The notes beneath the pieces are model-generated. The model made no database searches. It saw nothing but the letters and a program-made list of their open reading frames with translations, and was not told where the DNA came from. 6,835 nt of DNA from an uncultured Succinatimonas sp. Its GTDB lineage: Bacteria > Pseudomonadota > Gammaproteobacteria > Enterobacterales > Succinivibrionaceae. Below, one piece after another: positions 1-5,850 of the stretch (position 1 is its first letter; the number at the start of each line of letters is the position of its first letter). The position numbers and the translations under genes are program-made. Location of the stretch: assembly GCA_937896115.1 (NCBI GenBank), contig CALBLB010000329.1:1-6835 (forward strand), in the 5' to 3' direction.

Positions 1-7
1 TATCGCG

Positions 8-48
8 TATAATTATTATGATCCTGTGCATGAGCCGTGATATATTAT
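8..48 (+). promoter_or_regulatory. Candidate promoter elements upstream of the aminotransferase gene
   Basis: Two -10-like elements lie in the AT-rich leader. A perfect TATAAT is at 8-13, but its -35 would fall outside the window. The second is TATATT at 41-46, preceded by TG one base upstream (38-39), as in an extended -10. No good TTGACA-like box is seen 16-18 bases before the second element. Either would give a leader of roughly 55-90 bases before the start codon at 110. This is motif inspection only, and AT-rich DNA gives such matches by chance. Confidence 0.3.
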
Positions 49-96
49 TAACGAATTTCTTTTACCACCGTTAATCGGTGTTTTCTTGATGTCAAA

Positions 97-104
97 AAAG
101 GTGA
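97..104 (+). promoter_or_regulatory. Ribosome binding site that fixes the aminotransferase start
   Basis: AAAGGTGA is complementary to the 16S rRNA 3' end and sits 5 bases before the ATG at 110. The reading frame is open further upstream (TTG at 86, ATG at 89), but this site lies inside that extension and family alignment begins at the ATG at 110. The downstream start is therefore preferred. Confidence 0.75.
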
Positions 105-109
105 CAAGA

Positions 110-1303
110 ATGTTCTTTGACCGTATTGAGGCAGCCCCTGCAGATCCTATTCTCGGTATTTCCGAGGCTTTCAAAAAGGATCCTCGCGCGGATAAAATCA
201 ATTTAAGTGTGGGTGTTTACAAGAACGAACAGGGCGTAACCCAAATTTTGGATTGCGTAAAAAAAGCTGAAAAGATCCTGCTTTCCGAAGAGACCACCAA
301 ATCTTATCTTCCTATAGGCGGTATGCCTGAATACGGTCGTTGTGCGCGTGAACTTATCTTTGGTAAGGGAAGCGAATACGTCGACGGCGGAAAAGCTGTC
401 AGCGTACATTGCCCTGGCGGTACCGGTGCATTACGTATTGGCTCTGATTTCTTACATCAGCAGAACGTCGCAACCACCGTTTGGATTTCAGATCCTACTT
501 GGGCAAACCACTACCAGATAGCTCAGGCTGCCGGACTTAAATTCGAGCGTTATCCTTATTACGACAGAGTAAATCACTGCCTGGCCTTTGACCGCATGAT
601 GGACACTTTGTCTCAGGCTAAAGAAGGTGATGTGGTTTTACTGCACGGTTGCTGCCATAATCCTACCGGCATCGATCCCACCGCCGAACAATGGGAACAG
701 ATAGCAACTTTCTTAAAAGAGCATAAATTATTGCCTTTCATCGATTTTGCATATCAGGGTATAGGTCACGGACTTGAGGAAGATGCAGCCGGTCTGCGCA
801 CCATATCCAAACATTGTCCTGAGATGTTGATAGCCTCATCGTTTTCCAAGAATTTCGGTCTTTATAACGAGCGTGCCGGCGTTTTAACTGTAGTTTGTAA
901 AGATGCCGAGACTGCTTCACGAGTGTTCTCCCAGCTTAAGATCTCGGTACGTACTGCTATTTCCAATCCTCCTGCCCACGGTGAAAAAATCGTTACCACC
1001 ATTCTTTCCACTCCTCAATTACGTGAGGAATGGGAGCAGGAACTTGCCGGAATGCGCGATCGCATCTTGGAGATGCGCAAACTCTTGGTAGAAAAGCTAA
1101 GTGCCGCCGGTGCCGGTGATTACGGCTTTATTGCCGAACAAAACGGCATGTTCTCGTTCTCAGGTCTTGATAAAGATCAGGTTGCCCGTCTTAAAGAGGA
1201 GTTCGGTATTTATATCGTGGGATCTGGCCGTATCTGTGTGGCTGGCATCAATCACGGCAATATCGATCGTCTGGTTGAAGCTTTAAACGCAATTAAGAAA
1301 TAA
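110..1303 (+). CDS. aspC: Aspartate/aromatic aminotransferase, AspC type (class I, PLP-dependent)
   Basis: This cytoplasmic enzyme transfers the amino group between aspartate and 2-oxoglutarate to give oxaloacetate and glutamate, and family members often also accept aromatic amino acids. The product is 397 residues, against 396 for E. coli AspC, and starts MFFDRIEAAPADPI, close to the E. coli N-terminus. Active-site residues are all present: N184 in HNPTG, D212 and Y215 in DFAYQG, the PLP lysine K247 in SSFSKNFG, R281 (equivalent to the arginine that binds the distal carboxylate of dicarboxylic substrates) and R374 in SGRICVAG (binds the alpha-carboxylate). The preserved R281 does not separate AspC from the close paralogue TyrB, so aromatic activity cannot be excluded. 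The gene appears monocistronic: it has its own leader, a good ribosome binding site and an intrinsic terminator 21 bases after the stop. It converges with the kinase gene. Family assignment is very secure, the AspC rather than TyrB label less so. Confidence 0.95.
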   Translation: MFFDRIEAAPADPILGISEAFKKDPRADKINLSVGVYKNEQGVTQILDCVKKAEKILLSEETTKSYLPIGGMPEYGRCARELIFGKGSEYVDGGKAVSVHCPGGTGALRIGSDFLHQQNVATTVWISDPTWANHYQIAQAAGLKFERYPYYDRVNHCLAFDRMMDTLSQAKEGDVVLLHGCCHNPTGIDPTAEQWEQIATFLKEHKLLPFIDFAYQGIGHGLEEDAAGLRTISKHCPEMLIASSFSKNFGLYNERAGVLTVVCKDAETASRVFSQLKISVRTAISNPPAHGEKIVTTILSTPQLREEWEQELAGMRDRILEMRKLLVEKLSAAGAGDYGFIAEQNGMFSFSGLDKDQVARLKEEFGIYIVGSGRICVAGINHGNIDRLVEALNAIKK

Positions 1304-1324
1304 ATTTCTTTGTTAAGAGATCAC

Positions 1325-1352
1325 AAAGCCTTCTTAATAAGAAGGCTTTTTT
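1325..1352 (+). terminator. Intrinsic terminator of the aminotransferase gene
   Basis: An 11-bp perfect stem (AAAGCCTTCTT paired with AAGAAGGCTTT) with a 3-base AAT loop runs into a plus-strand T tract ending at 1352. This is a classic Rho-independent terminator, 21 bases after the stop codon. The converging kinase gene ends at 1380, and the same hairpin could serve it, but on the minus strand only three T follow the GC part of the stem (TTTGTG), so termination in that direction would be weaker. Confidence 0.9.
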
Positions 1353-1379
1353 CGTGAAACTTTACGTAAAAACAAGTGA

Positions 1380-2297
1380 TCAAATCATAACCCGTAAAGT
1401 TTGTACTTCGCTGGCGCTGGCCAAACCTGCAGATCCTGCCGTAGCAGTGCCGGCAGCGGCTGCGTTTTTGACCGCACTTAAAATATCATGGTGTTTTAGG
1501 TAGTCAGACAAAAAGCCTGCGATCATAGAATCTCCCGCTCCGGTCTTATCCACCACATCAGGCAGATCCGGCACGATGATGTGCATTTCCTGATCGTCTT
1601 GCCCTGAGTACAAAGCCCCGTCTTTTCCCATGGAGATGATCACATGCTGAGCACCGTTTTGGCATAAAAGTTGAGCATTTTTTCTTATGACCGCAGGAGT
1701 TAACTCGGCAAGCTGACAATGCAGATGATCGGCAAGTTCTCCTAAATTTGCTTTAAACAAAAAGGGTTTAAACGGAAGTACCCCGTCCCATAAAGGCGAA
1801 GGAGCATCAAGAACTATCTTGATGTCTTTATTGGCAACGGCAGCACAGAAAACTCCGTAGATATCCTGAGGTAAAGACGGTGGAACGTTTCCTGCAAGCA
1901 CCAAAAAATCTCCGTCATTTAATGAGGCGACGCGGTGTTTTAAATAGTCTATATCCTTTTGTGTGACTACCGGGCCCAAACCGTTTAGTTTGGTTTCCTG
2001 TTTGGGATCGTGAAGTTTTAGATTTATTCTGGTGCGTCCGCGTCTTACTCTTACGAATCCGGTTTTTATTCCGCTCTCTGAGGTAAGTCGCATGAGCTCA
2101 TCGCCTGAAAAACCTGCGACAAATCCCAGTGCAGTTGAGGCAATCCCAAGATTTTTCAACATGATTGAAATATTTATGCCGCGTCCGCCCGGTCTTAATT
2201 CCTCTTCGGTTGCGCGATATGCTCCTCCCGGGATCAGATCCTGAGAAAATTTCATCACCAGATCAAGTGACGGACTGGGGGTTAGCGTGTAGATCAT
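1380..2297 (-). CDS. fruK: PfkB-family sugar kinase, 1-phosphofructokinase (FruK) type
   Basis: This is predicted to phosphorylate a sugar phosphate with ATP, most likely fructose 1-phosphate to fructose 1,6-bisphosphate in the cytoplasm. The product is 305 residues (E. coli FruK has 312). Visible motifs in order are the N-terminal strand TLTPSPSLD (4-12, matching TLNPAxD of FruK), PGGRGINIS (36-44, the sugar-binding PGGKGxN motif with R for K), GRTRINLKL (87-95, typical of 1-phosphofructokinases), an NxxE motif in KANLGELADHL, and the PfkB signature DKTGAGDSMIAGF (250-262) with catalytic base D256. The frame is open upstream to a TTG at 2423, but the 42 extra residues have no family counterpart and cover an inverted repeat, and a GGAGG lies just before the ATG at 2297. 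No fructose PTS genes (fruA, fruB) adjoin it, so tagatose-6-phosphate or a similar substrate remains possible. PfkB family is certain and the substrate is inferred. Confidence 0.85.
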   Translation of the reverse strand: MIYTLTPSPSLDLVMKFSQDLIPGGAYRATEEELRPGGRGINISIMLKNLGIASTALGFVAGFSGDELMRLTSESGIKTGFVRVRRGRTRINLKLHDPKQETKLNGLGPVVTQKDIDYLKHRVASLNDGDFLVLAGNVPPSLPQDIYGVFCAAVANKDIKIVLDAPSPLWDGVLPFKPFLFKANLGELADHLHCQLAELTPAVIRKNAQLLCQNGAQHVIISMGKDGALYSGQDDQEMHIIVPDLPDVVDKTGAGDSMIAGFLSDYLKHHDILSAVKNAAAAGTATAGSAGLASASEVQTLRVMI

Positions 2298-2301
2298 CGG
2301 A

Positions 2302-2306
2302 CCTCC
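2302..2306 (-). promoter_or_regulatory. Ribosome binding site that fixes the kinase start
   Basis: On the minus strand GGAGG is followed by TCCG and then the ATG at 2297, a spacing of 4 bases, slightly tight but usable. It supports the internal ATG over the upstream TTG at 2423, where the longer frame begins inside the rmuC stop codon. Confidence 0.65.
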
Positions 2307-2363
2307 GCAAACAGGGGACTTAAAAGTAAAATATCTCGTAAAAGGTGTCGGAATTTTACCGCA

Positions 2364-2400
2364 AAATATACTCTTACTTACACTTTGTAAGAGTATGTTT
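2364..2400 (-). repeat. Inverted repeat between rmuC and the kinase gene: weak terminator or operator
   Basis: A perfect 10-bp inverted repeat (ATACTCTTAC at 2368-2377 and GTAAGAGTAT at 2387-2396) encloses a 9-base spacer. It extends by three A/T pairs beyond one imperfect position (2367/2397). It starts about 20 bases after the rmuC stop, and on the minus strand it is followed by ATTTTGC, so a weak Rho-independent terminator for rmuC is the simplest reading. The stem is poor in GC (3 of 10) and the T run is only four long, so an operator for the downstream kinase gene is a real alternative. A loose CTTACA-17-TATTTT promoter match overlaps its kinase-proximal half. Confidence 0.6.
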
Positions 2401-2419
2401 CCCTTGAACTTAATAAATT

Positions 2420-3973
2420 TCAATCCTGTTGCTGGGGATTGAGCGGTAAAGCTTTGTCGTCTGCCGTTTCAACCTCCACAGTACGTCCGTCAAGTTCTTT
2501 TAAAACGGCCGGAGCGCGGGCGGCAAATCGTGACAGCATGGAGCCTAAATTTCCGCGGCCGTTGGCCAGACGATTGCCGAATACTTCAAGACTTGACTCA
2601 AAGCTGTCCTTCTTTTTGATCACATCTGCAAAAGCGTCGCGAACTAATTGGAATTTGTCGGCAATTTTTTGTGCTTCTGCGGCCAAATCGCGTATATGCT
2701 CGTTTTGTCTTGCCAAAACCCATAAACCTGATACTACTCGTAACGACGGAATGAGAGTCGACGGTGAAACGAGATAAATATTTTTTTCCTCAGCATACGA
2801 ATAGATACCGTGATCTGCTTTAAAAGCTGCCTGCAGTGCACCGTCAAGCGGCACGAACATAAATACGAATGAAGGACTGTTAAAAGAGCGATAATTTTGA
2901 TAGGCGCGTTTCGACAGACCGTCTATATGTCCTTTGACTGAGCTTAAATGGGCATTTAAAGCCCGACTTTTTTCGCTTTCGGTGTCAGCACTGCAATATT
3001 CGGAGAAGGCTGTTAACGAGCATTTTGCATCGATGATGATGCAATGATTTTCAGGCAACCTGATCACGGCATCAGGACGACCGTTTTCCCCAAGGGAACG
3101 ATTTCCTGCTACCTCGCGTTCGTATTCTACGCCTTTGGACAGCCCCGAACTGTCTAAGACGCGTTCAAGTTGCAACTCTCCCCACATTCCCTGACTTTTG
3201 CCGCCAGATTTTAGGGCTTCCGTCAGATCGAGAGCTTGTTTTGACAGAGTTTGCTGGGCTTCCTGCATATGTTTTAATTCTGCAGTAAGTTTACCCGACT
3301 GTTCAAAGCTGTCACGACGGGCGCGATCCATGAGCTCTCTAAAGTGTTGCAGTTCTTCTTTTAGCGGAGTTACGGTATTGGCAAGCTGTAAACCTGAGGC
3401 TTTACGGAGATCTTCTGCCCGCTCCTTAATCATTTTTTCGCTTAAAGCGGTGAGCCTTGATTCAAGCTCTTGCTGTTGAATGGAAAAACTTTCTTTTAAA
3501 CTGGTTATTCTGCCTGCAAATCCGTCTTTTAATTCCTGTTCACGTTTTTGGGCATTTTCATTGTCGTGTTCGCGTAGATCTTTTACGTTTTGCAGCTCGC
3601 GTTCCATGCGCGCGAGATCTTCTCTGCTTTGGGACAGCTGTTCACGCAGAGTGTTGTTGTCGTGATCTAGTGAGAGGTTTTCGTTGGTGAGTCTGTCATG
3701 ATCGCCTTCTGATGCAGCCAGACGTTCGCGTACTTTCAGGTGCTGATCTCTTAGATCTTTTAATTCATCTTCAGTTTGTTGCAAACGTTGCTGTTCTTGT
3801 AACAGCGCTTCTTTAAGCCCTGAGTTTTCAGACAGGACCACTGCCTTTTCCTCGTCTGACTTAAGTGTTTTTTTTACCTGAGTTACGGAGGTTAGGAAAA
3901 AGACTATAACGAGTAACAGCAGTAAGGCTAAAAGTATGATGGACAGAGGGGAAAGTTCGTTAATGATATTCAT
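2420..3973 (-). CDS. rmuC: RmuC-family protein (membrane-anchored coiled coil with nuclease-like domain)
   Basis: RmuC in E. coli limits recombination at short inverted repeats, and its C-terminal domain is predicted to have a PD-(D/E)xK nuclease-like fold. The biochemical activity is poorly defined. The 517-residue product has a single N-terminal membrane segment (about 10-30), a long charged heptad-rich coiled coil (about 35-250, many E, Q, R, K and L), then the RmuC core: GMWGELQLERVLDSSGL beginning at 261, and PDAVIRLP...IDAK containing D301, D315 and K317, matching a PD...DxK nuclease motif. SPSTLIPSLRVV lies further on. E. coli RmuC is shorter (475 residues), the difference being mainly in the coiled coil. 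The start is uncertain: ATG 3973 directly follows a run of eight T with no ribosome binding site, while ATG 4003 (ten more residues) lies inside a hairpin. I prefer 3973 because MNIINELSPL leads straight into the membrane segment. The gene has no visible promoter of its own. Confidence 0.9.
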   Translation of the reverse strand: MNIINELSPLSIILLALLLLLVIVFFLTSVTQVKKTLKSDEEKAVVLSENSGLKEALLQEQQRLQQTEDELKDLRDQHLKVRERLAASEGDHDRLTNENLSLDHDNNTLREQLSQSREDLARMERELQNVKDLREHDNENAQKREQELKDGFAGRITSLKESFSIQQQELESRLTALSEKMIKERAEDLRKASGLQLANTVTPLKEELQHFRELMDRARRDSFEQSGKLTAELKHMQEAQQTLSKQALDLTEALKSGGKSQGMWGELQLERVLDSSGLSKGVEYEREVAGNRSLGENGRPDAVIRLPENHCIIIDAKCSLTAFSEYCSADTESEKSRALNAHLSSVKGHIDGLSKRAYQNYRSFNSPSFVFMFVPLDGALQAAFKADHGIYSYAEEKNIYLVSPSTLIPSLRVVSGLWVLARQNEHIRDLAAEAQKIADKFQLVRDAFADVIKKKDSFESSLEVFGNRLANGRGNLGSMLSRFAARAPAVLKELDGRTVEVETADDKALPLNPQQQD

Positions 3974-4006
3974 AAAAAAAATGACCGTGGGACCCACGAT
4001 CATTTT
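3974..4006 (-). terminator. Intrinsic terminator after the dehydratase gene, abutting the rmuC start
   Basis: On the minus strand a stem of about 12-13 pairs (AAAATGATCGTGG with the complementary arm CCACGGTCATTTT) closes on a very short loop and is followed by T, giving a run of eight T at 3981-3974. The one non-Watson-Crick position (3985/3999) is a G-U wobble in minus-strand RNA but a C-A mismatch in plus-strand RNA, and the plus-strand tail is only TTTTAAA, so the element acts on the minus strand. It lies 41 bases beyond the dehydratase stop. The last T of the tract touches the preferred rmuC start codon at 3973. Confidence 0.8.
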
Positions 4007-4046
4007 AAATCACTTTGATGTCAGATGATTAAGTGCTGTGACAATA

Positions 4047-5732
4047 CTAGTCACGAGTCTTGATGACAGCACCCAAGCTTGCCGAAGCTACGGAGTGACG
4101 ATAGTGGTAGAGATATCCTTCGACTGAGCGGGTATGATCCTCTGCACCTTCTTTACGTCTTGCCTCAAAGTCAACTTCGGCTTCAATGATGCCGTTATCA
4201 ACGTCAACATGGATAACATCGCCGTTGCGCAGATATTTAATAGGACCGTCGTCGTATGCCTCAGGGCAGATGTGACCGACAAAGCAACCGTTGTTGGAAC
4301 CGGAGAAGCGTCCGTCGGTGATGAGGCAGACTTTATCGCCAAGTTTCATACCGACTAGCAGTTTCATGGCTTTATATTGTTCGGGCATGCCGGGACCGCC
4401 GCGAGGGCCTTCGTTTCTTATAACAACTACGTCACCTGCCTTGATTTTAAGAGCACGAATTCCTTCCAAGGCATCCTGTTCACTCTCAAAGATCACCGCT
4501 TTACCGGTAAAGTTATGTGCAGCTGCAGGTATTGCAGAAGGTTTGGTTACAGCTCCTTCAGGGGCTAAATTTCCGTGAAGAATGCCTATGCCGGAGACGG
4601 TGTGTACCGGATTATTCAAAGGACGGATCACGTCGTTATTGCGATTTTCACCGTAGATTTCAAGGTTCTTTTCAAGTGTCTCACCGGTGCAGGTAATGTT
4701 GTCCAGTGAAAGTTTGCTTCTGATCTCGTTCATGAGTGCATGTACGCCGCCTGCTTCGTAGAAGTCTAGCAATACGTACGAGCCTGCAGGGATCATAGCC
4801 ACAAGATGCGGTACTTCCTGGGCAACGCGTCCGAAGTCGTTGATGTCGAATTTTACGTGGGCTTCATAGGCAATTGCCAGCATGTGCAGTACGGCGTTGG
4901 TGGAACCGCCGATTGCCGAATTTACACGTACGGCGTTTTCTATGGACTTGAGATTTACGATATCGCGGGCACGGATATTCTTGCGAACCAAGTTCATTAC
5001 AGCAAGACCGGACTCAAACGAGATGCGCATACGGGCTGAATACACGGCAGGAATGGCTGCGCATCCAGGCAGTGACAGACCTAAGGCTTCGGCAAGGCAG
5101 GCCATGGTATTGGCAGTTCCCAACATAGCGCAGGAACCTATGGTAGGCACGGCATTGTTTTCAAGCCAGTCAAACTGTTTTTGGGTGATTTTTCCTGATT
5201 TTAAGGCACCTTCTGACTGCTGAATGATGGAGTGATCGATGTATTCTCCGCCGTAAGGGTTACCTTCTTTCATACGGCCTGGTAATGCAGGACCGCCGTT
5301 TACGAACACGGTGGGCAGATTCACGCGTAAGGCACCGAGGATCAGACCTGGCTCAATCTTGTCGCATGATCCTAAAAGAACCAAGCCGTCTAGGCGATGG
5401 GCCTGAACCATACATTCAACGTCATTGGCAATGGTTTCGCGTGATGGCAGAACGTATTTCATTCCGTCGTGAGCCATGGCCATGCCGTCACAGCAGGCAA
5501 TGGTACCGAACTCAACCGGAGTGCCGCCTGCGGCGAAAACACCTTCTTTAACTCGCTCGGCCATTTCTTTGAGAATATTGTGACCGGGACAAATTTCGTT
5601 AAATGCATTGACTATGCCGATGATGGGTTTTTTAAGTTCGCTGTCGCTGTAACCTGCGGCTTTATACAGCGCGCGTACATTGGCCCATTCAGGCCCTCTC
5701 ATAATGTCTTGACTGCGGAATTTGAAATCCAT
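4047..5732 (-). CDS. IlvD/Edd-family iron-sulfur dehydratase (dihydroxy-acid dehydratase-like, possibly a sugar-acid dehydratase)
   Basis: Enzymes of this family remove water from 2,3-dihydroxy acids to give 2-keto acids. IlvD makes branched-chain amino-acid precursors, whereas Edd and the aldonate dehydratases degrade sugar acids. The product is 561 residues, near the 550-570 of the shorter IlvD group. Likely Fe-S ligands are C48 (NEICPGHN), C123 (GSCDKIEPG) and C201 (GSCAMLGTANTM). D82 (ACCDG), D124 and K125 (often carbamylated in relatives) fit the Mg site, and S477 in TDGRFSG matches the proposed catalytic serine. GPRGGPGMPEQYKAMK replaces the GxxGGPGMREML usual in biosynthetic IlvD, which together with the adjoining TRAP permease leaves a catabolic sugar-acid role open. 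No other ilv genes are in the window. An upstream ATG at 5750 has no ribosome binding site, whereas the ATG at 5732 has a good one. Family is certain and the substrate is not settled. Confidence 0.9.
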   Translation of the reverse strand: MDFKFRSQDIMRGPEWANVRALYKAAGYSDSELKKPIIGIVNAFNEICPGHNILKEMAERVKEGVFAAGGTPVEFGTIACCDGMAMAHDGMKYVLPSRETIANDVECMVQAHRLDGLVLLGSCDKIEPGLILGALRVNLPTVFVNGGPALPGRMKEGNPYGGEYIDHSIIQQSEGALKSGKITQKQFDWLENNAVPTIGSCAMLGTANTMACLAEALGLSLPGCAAIPAVYSARMRISFESGLAVMNLVRKNIRARDIVNLKSIENAVRVNSAIGGSTNAVLHMLAIAYEAHVKFDINDFGRVAQEVPHLVAMIPAGSYVLLDFYEAGGVHALMNEIRSKLSLDNITCTGETLEKNLEIYGENRNNDVIRPLNNPVHTVSGIGILHGNLAPEGAVTKPSAIPAAAHNFTGKAVIFESEQDALEGIRALKIKAGDVVVIRNEGPRGGPGMPEQYKAMKLLVGMKLGDKVCLITDGRFSGSNNGCFVGHICPEAYDDGPIKYLRNGDVIHVDVDNGIIEAEVDFEARRKEGAEDHTRSVEGYLYHYRHSVASASLGAVIKTRD

Positions 5733-5739
5733 GGAGAAA

Positions 5740-5746
5740 CTCCTCT
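5740..5746 (-). promoter_or_regulatory. Ribosome binding site that fixes the dehydratase start
   Basis: AGAGGAG on the minus strand lies 7 bases before the ATG at 5732, near-ideal spacing, and it overlaps the six-codon extension from the ATG at 5750, which argues against that longer start. Its GGAG is also complementary to the CTCC immediately before the ATG (GGAG-TTT-CTCC), so a tiny 4-bp hairpin could partly mask it. Confidence 0.75.
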
Positions 5747-5774
5747 GCATATGTTTTTTAATAGCGATTTACAA

Positions 5775-5780
5775 ATTATA
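5775..5780 (-). promoter_or_regulatory. Candidate -10 box for the dehydratase gene
   Basis: A perfect TATAAT on the minus strand sits just after the terminator of the TRAP permease gene and would give a leader of about 35 bases before the start at 5732. The hexamer 17 bases upstream (TAATGT, inside the terminator stem) is a poor -35, so this would need an activator or be weak. The position between a terminator and a gene supports the call, though the region is AT-rich. Confidence 0.4.
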
Positions 5781-5782
5781 TT

Positions 5783-5814
5783 AAAACGGCAGGGCGTACA
5801 TTACGCTCTGCCGT
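5783..5814 (-). terminator. Intrinsic terminator of the TRAP permease gene
   Basis: ACGGCAG-GGCGTA-CAT-TACGCT-CTGCCGT (plus strand) forms a 13-pair stem with a CAT loop. On the minus strand it contains one A-C mismatch and is followed by TTTTAATATAATTT, 36 bases after the permease stop. On the plus strand no T tract follows (AACATC), so the orientation is minus. The mismatch and the interrupted T run may make it leaky, allowing some read-through into the dehydratase gene. Confidence 0.7.
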
Positions 5815-5850
5815 AACATCAGGCAAAAAATGCGCTGAAATTATTCATGC

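Noticed and set aside
26..43. A CRP-like site (TGTGCATGAGCCGTGATA) upstream of the aminotransferase
   Set aside because: The left half resembles TGTGA but the right half is not TCACA-like, so there is no symmetric site.
86..109. An eight-residue N-terminal extension of the aminotransferase (TTG 86 or ATG 89)
   Set aside because: The ribosome binding site at 97-104 lies inside it, and AspC proteins begin at the equivalent of the ATG at 110.
2298..2423. A 42-residue N-terminal extension of the kinase from a TTG start
   Set aside because: It has no counterpart in PfkB kinases, spans the inverted repeat, and the ATG at 2297 has its own GGAGG.
5469..5816. A 115-codon plus-strand frame, and similar ones at 4291-4578, 4882-5223 and 3198-3479
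   Set aside because: They lie opposite the dehydratase or rmuC genes, show no recognisable domain or convincing ribosome binding site, and their products read like back-translations of the real genes.
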